64,000 nt of DNA from Flavobacterium undicola (lineage in GTDB: Bacteria > Bacteroidota > Bacteroidia > Flavobacteriales > Flavobacteriaceae), in assembly GCF_009909155.2 (NCBI RefSeq), contig NZ_JAAAPM020000013.1:46744-110743 (forward strand), in the 5' to 3' direction. Positions 27,073-36,284 of this stretch are shown piece by piece. A program made the position numbers and the translations under genes. The notes under the pieces are model-generated. The model ran no database searches. It was given only the letters and a program-made list of their open reading frames with translations, and had not been told where the DNA came from. Within the stretch, counting starts at the first letter, position 1. Every line of letters starts with the position of its first letter.

Positions 27073-27519
27073 ATGAAAAAGAACTTATCACTATTAGCAA
27101 TGTTACTGTTTGGATATTCAGTATTTGCTCAAAATACAAATACACTTTTGAATAATTACATCAGTGTAAAAAACGCCTTGGTAAACAGCGATACTAAAAT
27201 GGCCAGCCAGGCAATCAAATCATTATACCAAGGTATTAAAGAGGACGGCAATTTTAAACAGAAAGAAACATTGCTGAAATCTACTGAAAAAATGAGTAAA
27301 GCAACTGGCATTGAAAAACAAAGAGCCGTCTTTAATGAAGTATCAACCAGAGTATGGGAAATCGTTAAAAACGCTAAAAAAACCAACAAAACGGTTTATT
27401 ATCAATACTGTCCTATGAAAAAAGCCTATTGGTTAAGTACTGAAAAAGAAATAGAAAATCCCTATTACGGTGCGGCTATGCTGAGCTGTGGTTCAGTTGT
27501 AGAAACAAAACAACAATGA
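27073..27519 (+). CDS. DUF3347 periplasmic protein (copper-associated)
   Basis: This 148-residue protein has a signal peptide (about 1-20, ending VFAQ) and a DUF3347 domain: LLNNYISVKNALVNSD, then YYQYCPMKKAYWLSTEKEIENPYYGAAMLSCGSVV. The domain also occurs at the end of CusB-type copper-efflux adaptors, and its conserved Cys-Pro-Met and C-terminal Cys suggest metal binding. It begins 11 bases after the HMA chaperone gene. A hairpin terminator follows before the oxidase gene. Confidence 0.87.
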   Translation: MKKNLSLLAMLLFGYSVFAQNTNTLLNNYISVKNALVNSDTKMASQAIKSLYQGIKEDGNFKQKETLLKSTEKMSKATGIEKQRAVFNEVSTRVWEIVKNAKKTNKTVYYQYCPMKKAYWLSTEKEIENPYYGAAMLSCGSVVETKQQ

Positions 27520-27524
27520 TTTCT

Positions 27525-27554
27525 AAAAGCGTAGTGCCTCAGCTACGCTTTTTT
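27525..27554 (+). terminator. Terminator after the DUF3347 gene
   Basis: AAAAGCGTAG (27525-27534) pairs with CTACGCTTTT (27543-27552), followed by T. It lies between the DUF3347 and multicopper oxidase genes, so the oxidase may be expressed partly by read-through or from its own promoter. Confidence 0.75.
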
Positions 27555-27577
27555 CTCCTTTTAAATAAAACAAGATC

Positions 27578-29848
27578 ATGAATACTCCTTCTTTTTTAAA
27601 GCAAAAGTTTCTCCTACTAACTTTTTTAACGTTGTTTATAACACAATCGGCTTTTTCTCAAAAAGTAGTTCGTTATGAGCTGAATGTAAAAGACACCATA
27701 GTAAACTACGCTGGAAAAAACAAAAAAGCTATTGCTGTAAATGGACAAATTCCCATGCCTACTCTTACTTTTACCGAAGGAGATACTGCCGAAATTGTTG
27801 TCCATAACCAACTAAAAGAAAATACCTCCTTGCATTGGCACGGGGTATTTTTACCAAATAAAGAAGACGGAGTTCCTTATCTTACTCAAATGCCTATTAA
27901 ACCCGGAGAAACACATACCTACCGCTTCCCTATTATCCAAAACGGAACACATTGGTACCATTCCCATTCCGGATTTCAAGAGCAAATTGGCATGTATGGA
28001 AATTTTATAATGTTGAAAAAAGCTAATGATAAAACTTTTCGAAAAGGCATTGACGATTTACCATCTATTCCAATAATTCTAAGCGAATGGACAAATCTAA
28101 AACCTGATAATATTCAGAGAATGTTGCGCAATGCCAATGACTGGGCTGCCATTAAAAAAGGAGCTACACAAAGTTATGCCGAAGCCATCAGAGAAGGACA
28201 TTTTAAAACAAAACTCACCAACGAATGGAAACGAATGTTAGCCATGGACGTGAGTGATGTGTATTACGAAAAAATATTGATGAATGGCAATCCCGAAACT
28301 ACTTTAAAAACCATCAACGGAAAAACGCTTAAAGCTGGTGATAAAGTGAGGTTGCGAATTGCTAATGGAGGCGCTTCTTCTTATTTCTGGCTTCGCTATG
28401 CCGGTGGAAAAATAACTGTAGTTGCCAATGATGGAAATGATGTAATACCCGTTGAAGTTGACCGATTGCTTATTGCGGTTTCAGAAACTTATGATGTTGT
28501 TGTAAGTATCCCTGAAAATGGAAAATCCTATGAATTTATCGCCACAACCGAAGACCGTACCAACTCAGCCAGTTATTTTATAGGAAACGGAATTAAAGAG
28601 TCCATTGGAGCTTTGCCTCGTCTGAAATATTTTGAAGGAATGAAGATGATGAATGACATGATGAAAATGAACGGAGATCTTGATGATATGGGGATGAATA
28701 TGAGTCTCAATAAAATGGATATGAATATGGTAATGTATCCCGAAATAACTGGGGAAACGGCCAGACAAAAAAAGAAAACACAAGCTGAAGAATCGGACGA
28801 TAACCCTAACCATCACAATGCAAATACCTTAGAGAAAAGTGTGACATTAAACTATGCTATGCTTCAATCTCCTCAAAAGACCAGTCTACCACAATCGGCT
28901 ACGGTAAAAGAATTGAAATTTACCCTTACGGGAAATATGAATCGGTATGTTTGGAGTATGGATAATAAAATACTTTCTGAGACCGATAAGATTCCTGTAA
29001 AAAAAGGCGAAGTACTCCGCATTACGCTCTACAACAACTCAATGATGCGGCATCCTATCCATTTGCATGGTTTTGATTTCCGACTTTTAAATGGTCATGG
29101 AGAAAATGCACCGCTCAAAAATGTATTGGACATTATGCCAATGGAAACAGACACTATTGAATTTCTAGCCAATGAAGAAGGCGATTGGTTTTTTCATTGT
29201 CACATTTTGTATCACATGATGGCCGGAATGAATAGAGTATTTGAAGTAGGCGATTACAAAAACCCACTATTACCGAATAAAAAAGAAGCCTATAAAATGC
29301 TTCAAAAAGAAAGTGATATGCCTCACTTGATGGCTACAAGCGATTTTGCAAACAATGGTATCGACGGAGAAGCAATGCTCCAAAAATCGAGATGGAGTTT
29401 AGGCACCGAATGGCGTTTGGGTTACAACAAAATGCACGGTTATGAAGTAGAAACCCATCTGGGAAGATACATTGGAAAAATGCAGTGGTTAATGCCTTTC
29501 ATAGGTTTTGACTGGCGTTACCGCAAAATGGGAATCGACGAGCAAGAGACTAATTTATTTCAAAAAGTCAACAAAAAAGACAATCGAAGTGCTTTAAGCC
29601 TGGGAGTTATGTACACACTTCCGATGTTAGTTAATTTTCAAACAGAAATTTATCAGGACGGAATTATACGCTTATCCTTAATGCGTGAAGACATTCCTAT
29701 TTCTAAAAGATTAAGAGCCGGTTTTATGGTAAATACCGATAAAGAATACATGTTGGATTTGCGCTATATCATTAATAAAAACATCGGTATTCGTACCCAT
29801 TATGACAGTGATATGGGCTTTGGCACAGGATTATCAATAAATTATTAA
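27578..29848 (+). CDS. Multicopper oxidase with an extra C-terminal barrel-like domain (CopA/PcoA type)
   Basis: This 756-residue exported protein probably oxidises copper(I) in the periplasm. A signal peptide (about 1-27) is followed by cupredoxin domains with all copper ligands: H86-W-H88, HWYHSHSGF, HPIHLHGFDF and H540-C-H542 with a following HMMAGM. A Met/Asp-rich insertion (about 354-390, MKMMNDMMKMNG and onward) resembles known copper-binding inserts. After about residue 560 the protein continues for roughly 195 residues that look like outer-membrane beta-strands (WSLGTEWRLGYN, HLGRYIGKMQWLMPFIGFDWRY, LDLRYIINKNIGIRTHYDSD), reminiscent of CopB/PcoB. That tail is not part of a standard oxidase. 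Context is copper resistance. Confidence 0.9.
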   Translation: MNTPSFLKQKFLLLTFLTLFITQSAFSQKVVRYELNVKDTIVNYAGKNKKAIAVNGQIPMPTLTFTEGDTAEIVVHNQLKENTSLHWHGVFLPNKEDGVPYLTQMPIKPGETHTYRFPIIQNGTHWYHSHSGFQEQIGMYGNFIMLKKANDKTFRKGIDDLPSIPIILSEWTNLKPDNIQRMLRNANDWAAIKKGATQSYAEAIREGHFKTKLTNEWKRMLAMDVSDVYYEKILMNGNPETTLKTINGKTLKAGDKVRLRIANGGASSYFWLRYAGGKITVVANDGNDVIPVEVDRLLIAVSETYDVVVSIPENGKSYEFIATTEDRTNSASYFIGNGIKESIGALPRLKYFEGMKMMNDMMKMNGDLDDMGMNMSLNKMDMNMVMYPEITGETARQKKKTQAEESDDNPNHHNANTLEKSVTLNYAMLQSPQKTSLPQSATVKELKFTLTGNMNRYVWSMDNKILSETDKIPVKKGEVLRITLYNNSMMRHPIHLHGFDFRLLNGHGENAPLKNVLDIMPMETDTIEFLANEEGDWFFHCHILYHMMAGMNRVFEVGDYKNPLLPNKKEAYKMLQKESDMPHLMATSDFANNGIDGEAMLQKSRWSLGTEWRLGYNKMHGYEVETHLGRYIGKMQWLMPFIGFDWRYRKMGIDEQETNLFQKVNKKDNRSALSLGVMYTLPMLVNFQTEIYQDGIIRLSLMREDIPISKRLRAGFMVNTDKEYMLDLRYIINKNIGIRTHYDSDMGFGTGLSINY

Positions 29849-29918
29849 AATGAATAAAGATGCTATTTCTTATCCTATATAATCTAAGATAGTTTTTTTA
29901 ATAAAGTATAAGAATACC

Positions 29919-29926
29919 TATCTTTG
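29919..29926 (+). promoter_or_regulatory. Putative -7 box (TATCTTTG) of ilvD
   Basis: TATCTTTG fits TAnnTTTG and lies 35 bases before the ilvD start. No convincing -33 TTG is visible in the T-rich stretch upstream. Confidence 0.45.
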
Positions 29927-29960
29927 CGCGCAAAAAATTAATTATACAAAAAGACATAGC

Positions 29961-31649
29961 ATGAGAAGTGATGAAGTAAAAAAAGGACATCAAAGAACCC
30001 CGCATAGATCATTGTTTAGAGCAACAGGATTAGTTGATGAAGATTTCGAAAAACCATTTATTGGAGTTGCCAATTCTTACATCGAAATTATTCCTGGACA
30101 CTTTTTCTTGGACAGAGTATCAAGAGTAATCAAAGAAGAAATTAAAGCCAATGGTTGTGTCCCTTTTGAATTCAATACAATTGGTGTAGATGATGGTATT
30201 GCAATGGGTCATGATGGAATGCTTTTTTCTTTGCCTTCAAGAGAAATTATTGCAAACTCTATCGAAACTGTAATGAATGCACATAAGTTAGATGCTATGA
30301 TTGCAATTCCTAACTGTGATAAAATTGTTCCCGGAATGATCATGGGAGCCTTAAGAGTTGATGTTCCTACTATTTTTGTAAGTGGTGGACCAATGAAAAA
30401 AGGACATACTAAAGATGGCGTGCCTATTGACCTTGCAACGGCTTTTGAAGCAGTTGGAAAACACGAAGCGGGTGAAATGACCGATGAAGAATTAAAAGAC
30501 ATTGAGTGTAATGCCTGTCCTAGTGGAGGAAGTTGTTCTGGAATGTTTACAGCAAACTCCATGAATACCTTAATGGAAGCTATGGGAATTGCTCTTCCTG
30601 GAAACGGAACTATTCTAGCATTAACTAAAGAGCGTGAAGAATTATACAGACAAGCTGCAAAAAGAATCTGCGAAATTGCAAAAGACAGCGCACAAACGGA
30701 AAAATTCAAACTGAGAAATATCCTTAACGAAAATGCAGTAAGAAATGCTTTTGCAGTAGATATGGCAATGGGTGGAAGTTCGAATACCGTGTTGCACATG
30801 CTTGCTATTGCTAAAGAAGCAGATGTTAATTTTAACTTAGAAGACATCAATAAAATCTCAAAAAGAGTTTCTCATATTGCTAAAATTTCTCCAAGTTTAT
30901 CAACCGTTCACATGGAAGACATCAATACTGCCGGTGGTGTAAATGCGGTGATGAAAGAAATGACAAAAAGAGGTGATGATATTTTGTTAGACAATCTTAC
31001 CATTACAGGAGAAACCATATTAGAAAAAATCAAAGATGCCTATATCAAAGACACTAATATTATCCACACTATAGACAATCCATATTCTCAAGTAGGTGGT
31101 TTGGCTGTTTTGTATGGTAATTTAGCCGAACAAGGTGCTGTTATTAAAACGGCTGGTATTACCGGAGACAGAGTTTTCACTGGTAAGGCAGTTTGTTTTG
31201 ACGGGCAACCGGAAGCTATCGAAGGAATTTTGGGTGGGAAAGTAAAAGCGGGTAATGTAGTTGTTATTCGTTATGAAGGTCCAAAAGGAGGTCCGGGAAT
31301 GCAGGAAATGTTGGCACCAACTTCATTAATCATGGGAATGGGACTTGGAAATTCAGTTGCATTAATTACTGATGGTCGTTTTAGTGGTGCAACCAGAGGA
31401 GCGTCTATTGGTCACGTATCTCCGGAAGCTGCCGAAGGCGGAATGATTGGATTACTGAAAGATGGAGACAAAATCCATATTGATGTAGACCAATACATCT
31501 TATCAGTAGATTTAACTGATGAAGAAATTGCAAAAAGAAAAGCCGAATTTGTTCCTCTTAAAAAAGAACTAAACTCAAAATGGTTAGGACAATACCGTTC
31601 ATTAGTAACCAATGCCAGTAATGGTGCTATCTTGAAATATGATTTATAA
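29961..31649 (+). CDS. ilvD: Dihydroxy-acid dehydratase
   Basis: This 562-residue enzyme dehydrates dihydroxy-acids to 2-oxo acids in valine, leucine and isoleucine synthesis. It shows the iron-sulfur cysteines in [12 protein letters not shown] and [18 protein letters not shown] and the C-terminal signature [13 protein letters not shown] and [20 protein letters not shown]. Length is normal. The usual partners (ilvB, ilvN, ilvC) do not follow; a terminator comes next, so it is transcribed alone here. A core gene. Confidence 0.97.
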   Translation: MRSDEVKKGHQRTPHRSLFRATGLVDEDFEKPFIGVANSYIEIIPGHFFLDRVSRVIKEEIKANGCVPFEFNTIGVDDGIAMGHDGMLFSLPSREIIANSIETVMNAHKLDAMIAIPNCDKIVPGMIMGALRVDVPTIFVSGGPMKKGHTKDGVPIDLATAFEAVGKHEAGEMTDEELKDIECNACPSGGSCSGMFTANSMNTLMEAMGIALPGNGTILALTKEREELYRQAAKRICEIAKDSAQTEKFKLRNILNENAVRNAFAVDMAMGGSSNTVLHMLAIAKEADVNFNLEDINKISKRVSHIAKISPSLSTVHMEDINTAGGVNAVMKEMTKRGDDILLDNLTITGETILEKIKDAYIKDTNIIHTIDNPYSQVGGLAVLYGNLAEQGAVIKTAGITGDRVFTGKAVCFDGQPEAIEGILGGKVKAGNVVVIRYEGPKGGPGMQEMLAPTSLIMGMGLGNSVALITDGRFSGATRGASIGHVSPEAAEGGMIGLLKDGDKIHIDVDQYILSVDLTDEEIAKRKAEFVPLKKELNSKWLGQYRSLVTNASNGAILKYDL

Positions 31650-31692
31650 TATCTGAATAAATTAAAAGGGTTAAATTCTTTTAAAATAATAA

Positions 31693-31740
31693 ACCTCGTT
31701 TTTCTCAATTTAAGTTTGAGATAAAACGAGGTTTTTTTAT
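31693..31740 (+). terminator. Terminator after ilvD
   Basis: AAACCTCGTTTTT... (from 31693) pairs with ...AAAACGAGGTTT (to 31735), with an inner CTCAA/TTGAG pairing and a T tract. Strong rho-independent terminator. Confidence 0.85.
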
Positions 31741-31874
31741 GCTTTAAAGTTTCAAATTATAAATGCCAATTCAAAAAAACCACAAGCAAGAAAATATTTA
31801 ATAAATTAAGGCAACCCCTGTTTAATTGTAGCTTTTTATTTATATATTTGAAATCTACCATTAAACCAACCATC

Positions 31875-32483
31875 ATGAAAAAAACCACGATTATTATCCT
31901 TTTAGTATTACTAGGCTCAAGGGCATTTGCACAGCGGATTATTGAAAATCCGGCATTCGAAGTTAGTAATAGCGGAATAACACATATTTCAAAAATTGAA
32001 CTAAATAAAGACGCAACAAGAATACATATCCATAATAAATTCATACCAAATTGGTGGGTAATGTTTGAAAAAGATGTATTTATTCAATTGGATAACAATA
32101 TAAAACTAAATGTTGTAGATATAGAAGGTGCCAAATTTGGTGATAAAATATGGATGCCTGAATCAGGAGAAAAAACAATAGTATTGATATTTCCACCTAT
32201 AAGCGAAGAGGTGAAAAAAATTGACTACAATAACACCATCTTTGGAATTTCATTGGTAAAAGGAGCTGTAAAAAACAAGAAATCTCAAGAAATACCTGAA
32301 CATGTTTCAAAATGGATTGATAATGAGCTCAAAAAGGCAACTAACAAACCATTAGCCAATTTAGATTCAAAAGAATTCTTTAACAAATCAACTGGCAGAT
32401 TGATTGGATATATCAAAGGTTACGATACTCGATTAGGTTTTAAAACAGGGATTATGTACACTACCATTGACGTTTTTGTCTAA
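31875..32483 (+). CDS. N-terminal fragment of a broken TlpA-like thioredoxin protein
   Basis: This 202-residue frame starts with a signal peptide (about 1-19, ending RAFAQ) and continues to GYIKGYDTRLGFKTGIMYT, where it leaves the family pattern and stops after a few residues. The matching continuation (NDITREDYPVVIEIHPDGRFEADIPL) appears in another frame about 109 bases later. I therefore read it as the front part of one gene with the following fragment. ATG 31875 starts the signal peptide; a -7 box TATATTTG lies at 31843-31850. Alone it would be an exported protein without the thioredoxin site. Confidence 0.6.
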   Translation: MKKTTIIILLVLLGSRAFAQRIIENPAFEVSNSGITHISKIELNKDATRIHIHNKFIPNWWVMFEKDVFIQLDNNIKLNVVDIEGAKFGDKIWMPESGEKTIVLIFPPISEEVKKIDYNNTIFGISLVKGAVKNKKSQEIPEHVSKWIDNELKKATNKPLANLDSKEFFNKSTGRLIGYIKGYDTRLGFKTGIMYTTIDVFV

Positions 32484-34197
32484 AAAATTGATTTTCAATT
32501 ATTTAGACAAAACAATATATAAAAATAATACGTCATTTTATATTGCATTTTTTTGTAAAAAAATTATACCTCGAAATGACATTACAAGAGAGGATTATCC
32601 CGTAGTTATCGAAATTCATCCTGATGGCCGTTTCGAAGCTGATATTCCTTTAACAAATCCTTCTTATAGTTATTTTGGTTTTAAAAACAAACCTATAAAA
32701 TTTTATTTAGAACCGGAACAAACCTTAGCCATGATTTTAGATTGGGATGAATTTTTGTATGCCGACAGAATGCGAAATTCACTTCATAATTTCAAAAACA
32801 TAGTATTTAAAGGTCCTTTAGCAAAAATAAATGAAGACTTAATTGGTTTTAATCCCAAAGCATTTGATTATAAATCATTTGACAAAAAAAGAAAAGCATT
32901 ATCTCCTCAGGCATTTAAAGAAGAGGAAACAATCGATCATAAAAAAAACTTAGAAAATTTAGAAACATACCTAAAAAACAATTCAATATACGATAAAGCA
33001 AAAGTTTTAATAAAAAACAACATCGATTTAGAATACGCCAATCATTTGTTCGATTTTGTTAGTAATAGAGATTATTACGCCAAACAAGATACTACCAATG
33101 TAGTTTTAAAAATACCAGTAGAAAACAACTACTTTGATTTTTTACAAAATTTGGATTTAAACGACCAAAGTCTTTTAGCCTTAGAGGAGTTTTCGACTTT
33201 TGTTAATCGATTAGAGTTTGCCAAACCTATTTCAATTTACCCAAAAACAAACTCATCTAGTTTTACAGCAGAAAAAACTTTTGAGCAATATTTAGAAGAT
33301 GAAAAAATTGTAATTTCTGAGAATGACAAAACATTAAACAATAGCATGAAAACTAAGGTTTTTAAATCAGCTGCCGAGGTTATGGAGTTTCAAAAACAAT
33401 TTAGTGAGACCTTTATGAATACTTTAAAAGCATATTCCAAAAAATATGTTGAGCCATTTATTAGTATGCCAAAACCTGAAAAAGTGACTATGGAAAAGTG
33501 GCAATTAAGAGATTCGGTTGTTAAACATGTATTTCATTTAGAAAAAAATCTTGTTTACGAAGTAATAAAAATTCGAGCTATAGATTATGATATAAAAAGA
33601 AGCAATTCAGAAAATGCACATGCCTATTGGAACGAATTACAAAAAGATATTACACATCCATTTTTAAAAGAAGAAGGCCAAAGAATTGTAAACAAACAGT
33701 ATCCAATTACCTCCTTTCAAAATAATTCTTTGACTGATAACTTAAATCGTAATGTAAAGATTAGTGCGACAGCTACGCAGAATAAATTACCTGAAGGCAA
33801 AGCAACCGAAATTTTTAAAAATATTATAAAAACCCATAAAGGAAAAATACTTTTTATTGACTTTTGGGCAACAAGCTGTGGACCTTGTGTTGGTAGTATA
33901 AAACAAATGAAAGAAAAAAGAAAGGAATATAAAGATGATGAGAATTTTGAGTTTGTATTTATTACTGATGAAAGCTTATCTCCTCTTGAACCTTATAACA
34001 ATTTTGTTAAAGAACAGGAATTAGAAAAAATTTATCGACTACCTTCAGACGATTATAATTATTTACGTCAGCTATTTAAATTCAATGGCATACCACATTA
34101 TGTTGTTATTGATAAAAAAGGAGAAGTCATAAATGATGATTTCCCTATGTACAGTTTTAATAGTTTATTGAACGGAATTCTTGAAAAATACAATTAG
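32467..34197 (+). CDS. C-terminal fragment of a broken TlpA-like thioredoxin protein
   Basis: This frame (576 codons if read from its first TTG) carries the rest of a TlpA-family protein: a beta-rich part (TREDYPVVIEIHPDGRF, SYFGFKNKPIKFYLEPEQTLAMILDWDEF), a long helical middle, and a C-terminal thioredoxin domain with WATSCGPC and the cis-Pro stretch FKFNGIPHYVVIDKKGE. Its first 36 or so residues come from the inserted hairpin DNA and do not fit the family. It has no signal peptide of its own, so the thioredoxin domain, which works outside the cytoplasm in this family, would be mislocalised. Probably a pseudogene half. Confidence 0.6.
   Translation: MTFLSKKLIFNYLDKTIYKNNTSFYIAFFCKKIIPRNDITREDYPVVIEIHPDGRFEADIPLTNPSYSYFGFKNKPIKFYLEPEQTLAMILDWDEFLYADRMRNSLHNFKNIVFKGPLAKINEDLIGFNPKAFDYKSFDKKRKALSPQAFKEEETIDHKKNLENLETYLKNNSIYDKAKVLIKNNIDLEYANHLFDFVSNRDYYAKQDTTNVVLKIPVENNYFDFLQNLDLNDQSLLALEEFSTFVNRLEFAKPISIYPKTNSSSFTAEKTFEQYLEDEKIVISENDKTLNNSMKTKVFKSAAEVMEFQKQFSETFMNTLKAYSKKYVEPFISMPKPEKVTMEKWQLRDSVVKHVFHLEKNLVYEVIKIRAIDYDIKRSNSENAHAYWNELQKDITHPFLKEEGQRIVNKQYPITSFQNNSLTDNLNRNVKISATATQNKLPEGKATEIFKNIIKTHKGKILFIDFWATSCGPCVGSIKQMKEKRKEYKDDENFEFVFITDESLSPLEPYNNFVKEQELEKIYRLPSDDYNYLRQLFKFNGIPHYVVIDKKGEVINDDFPMYSFNSLLNGILEKYN
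32471..32580. repeat. About 109-bp insertion with a long hairpin that splits the TlpA-like gene
   Basis: TTTTGTCTAAA (32474-32484) pairs with TTTAGACAAAA (32502-32512), and inside it AATTGA pairs with TCAATT, giving a nearly continuous hairpin of about 39 bases. TACC plus a TGAC/ATGAC phrase occurs on both sides (32463-32471 and about 32568-32580), spaced by 109 bases. Since 109 is not a multiple of three, the frame is lost. Confidence 0.5.
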
Positions 34198-34212
34198 TAA
34201 ATAAGCCAAAAA

Positions 34213-34252
34213 CAATCTTATTTAAATATTTTATTATATTTAGATAAGATTG
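34213..34252 (+). terminator. Hairpin after the TlpA-like gene
   Basis: CAATCTTAT (34213-34221) pairs with ATAAGATTG (34244-34252) and the arms extend with A/T pairs. There is no clear T tract, so it may protect the 3' end rather than terminate. Confidence 0.45.
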
Positions 34253-34348
34253 ATGTAATATCATTTCTACACAAATCAATAAATTGGAAACGAGTAACCA
34301 CAGAACAGAAACAAAAAGTCTTACGAATAACAAATAAAAAAACATACA

Positions 34349-34729
34349 ATGGGATTATTTTCAGCATTACTTGGAAACGCAGGAACAGTTAGCCAGGAAG
34401 ATTTACAAAAAGATTACGGAAAACTATTAATTAATGGAGAAGAAATCGAATTAGGATTTAAGTTAATTAGAGATACGTTTATTTTCACCAACAAAAGACT
34501 TATTCTGGTTGACAAACAAGGCTTGACAGGCAATAAAATCGAATACCAATCGATTTCTTATAAAAGCATTTCGAGATTTAGTATTGAAACTGCCGGAACT
34601 TTTGATTTAGAAGCCGAATTAAAAATTTGGATTTCAAGCGAACAAACTCCCAGCATCAAAAAACAATTCAACAAATCGGTAAATGTATATGATGTGCACA
34701 ATGTTCTAGCGACACACGTACTAAAATAA
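34349..34729 (+). CDS. Bacterial PH-domain protein
   Basis: This 126-residue protein matches the small bacterial pleckstrin-homology family: GEEIELGFKLIRDTFIFTNKRLILVDKQGLTGNKIEYQSISYKSISRFSIETAGTFDLEAELKIWIS. It has no signal or membrane segment. The family has no settled function. It is monocistronic with a strong terminator after it. Confidence 0.88.
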   Translation: MGLFSALLGNAGTVSQEDLQKDYGKLLINGEEIELGFKLIRDTFIFTNKRLILVDKQGLTGNKIEYQSISYKSISRFSIETAGTFDLEAELKIWISSEQTPSIKKQFNKSVNVYDVHNVLATHVLK

Positions 34730-34755
34730 GCTTAATTTATTTATCAAAAAACAGC

Positions 34756-34800
34756 AAAAAGCCTGTCTCAAAGTTTTACACTTCGGGACAGGCTTTTTTT
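34756..34800 (+). terminator. Terminator after the PH-domain gene
   Basis: AAAAAGCCTGTC (34756-34767) pairs with GACAGGCTTTTT (34787-34798), with a T run at the end. Strong. Confidence 0.88.
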
Positions 34801-34926
34801 AACAATCAATAGCATACAAAAACAATAATTTTCATAACTTAGTTATACTTACTGAGAAACTCTTTTGAAATAAAACCGTCTAAAGAAAACAAACTCACAA
34901 CAGTTCAAAAACAAAACACTTAACAG

Positions 34927-35385
34927 ATGACAACAGAAATTATAAATGCAAGTCCTGACTGTGAAATTGTAACTTCCAGAGTTTTAAACCACGCCAGAGA
35001 AATTGTTTATCGTGCCTGGTCTGAACCTGAGCATTTAAAAATTTGGTGGGGACCTAACGGTTTTACAAATACTTTTAATGAATTTAATTTTACGGTAGGT
35101 GGAAAATGGAGCTTTATTATGCACGGCTCTGACAAAGGGAATTATCCAAATGAATGTGAGTTTATCAAAATAGAAAAACCAACGCTTATTGCATGGAAAC
35201 GCCATTCAAAACCACTTTTTCAAGTGGTTGTAACATTTGAAGAAATAGACGCTATAAAAACAAAAGTAATATTCAAACAACTTTTTAATACTGCGGAAGA
35301 ATGCAATAAGATCAAAAAATTTGTAATCGACAAAAACGAAGAAAATTTCGATAGGCTTGAAGAAGAATTGAAAAAAATGATCTAA
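34927..35385 (+). CDS. SRPBCC / AHSA1-type protein
   Basis: This 152-residue protein has the activator-of-Hsp90-like START fold: SRVLNHAREIVYRAWSEPEHLKIWWGPNGFTN near the N-terminus, GGKWSFIMHG in the middle and a C-terminal helix (ENFDRLEEELKKMI). Family members bind hydrophobic ligands or act in stress responses. It is followed 38 bases later by two VOC-family genes, a frequent grouping in Flavobacterium. Confidence 0.9.
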   Translation: MTTEIINASPDCEIVTSRVLNHAREIVYRAWSEPEHLKIWWGPNGFTNTFNEFNFTVGGKWSFIMHGSDKGNYPNECEFIKIEKPTLIAWKRHSKPLFQVVVTFEEIDAIKTKVIFKQLFNTAEECNKIKKFVIDKNEENFDRLEEELKKMI

Positions 35386-35423
35386 AAAAACACTAAAACA
35401 TAAACCTTTAAATTAAATTCAAA

Positions 35424-35870
35424 ATGGCAAACGTATCAATTTACCTCAACTTTATGGGCAACACTGAAGAAGCCTTCAGTTTTTACAAATCAGTATTTAA
35501 TACAGAGTACGAAGGTCAAATCATGTATATGAAAGACGCTCCTCCACAGGAAGGAATGCCTGCTCTATCCGAAAAAGATTTAAATTCAGTAATGCATGTT
35601 TGTTTACCAATTCTGGGAGGAGTACGAATTATGGGAACTGATGCATTAGAAAGCATGGGACATACATTGACAATTGGTAACAATATAACCATAAATCTTG
35701 AACCCGATTCCAGAGAAGAAACCGAAAGATTATTTAATCTTTTAGCCGAAAGTGGTTCAGACATTGTACCGTTGAGCGATCAATTTTGGGGTGCTTTGTG
35801 GGGTTGTTGTATGGATAAATTTGGAATTCGTTGGATGTTTAATTTTCAGGAAAAAAATAATTTAGCGTAA
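35424..35870 (+). CDS. VOC-family (PhnB/glyoxalase-like) protein
   Basis: This 148-residue protein shows the PhnB-like pattern: MANVSIYLNFMGNTEEAFSFYKSVF, ...GNNITINLEPDSREETERLFNLLAESG, and WGALWGCCMDKFGIRWMFNF. The fold is that of glyoxalases and bleomycin-resistance proteins; many PhnB-like members lack a complete metal site and have no known substrate. Its stop overlaps the start of the next VOC gene by one base. Confidence 0.9.
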   Translation: MANVSIYLNFMGNTEEAFSFYKSVFNTEYEGQIMYMKDAPPQEGMPALSEKDLNSVMHVCLPILGGVRIMGTDALESMGHTLTIGNNITINLEPDSREETERLFNLLAESGSDIVPLSDQFWGALWGCCMDKFGIRWMFNFQEKNNLA

Positions 35871-36247
35871 TGAACACCATAGGCTATTTTGAAATTCAAT
35901 CTTCAAAACCTGACAGAGAAATTGAATTTTATAAAAATATATTCGAATGGACATTTATCAGAGAGGAACAAATTTCTATAGAATATTACCGAATTGAAAC
36001 TAACAGTATCAATGGCGGACTTTTACAGCGACCCGCAAAGACACCTCCTACCGAATGCGGAACAAATGCTTTTACTTGTTCTATCCAAGTGAGCAACTTT
36101 GATGAAACTGCCAATAAAATTCTAGGCAACGGCGGACAAATAGCAATGCCAAAATTTGCCATCCCTAATCGTTGTTATCAGGGCTATTTTATTGACTTAG
36201 ATAACAATGTTTTTGGAATCTTTGAAGTAAATGAAAATGCTTCATAA
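35870..36247 (+). CDS. VOC-family protein (glyoxalase/bleomycin-resistance fold)
   Basis: This 125-residue protein has the single VOC module: GYFEIQSSKPDREIEFYKNIFEWTF, SIQVSNFDETANKILGNGGQIAMPKFAIPNRCYQGYFIDLDNNVFGIFEV. It overlaps the upstream VOC gene by one base and is probably translationally coupled to it. Substrate unknown. Confidence 0.9.
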   Translation: MNTIGYFEIQSSKPDREIEFYKNIFEWTFIREEQISIEYYRIETNSINGGLLQRPAKTPPTECGTNAFTCSIQVSNFDETANKILGNGGQIAMPKFAIPNRCYQGYFIDLDNNVFGIFEVNENAS

Positions 36248-36284
36248 GAAATATAAAATTTGATCTCTTAAAAGCTAAGTCAAA

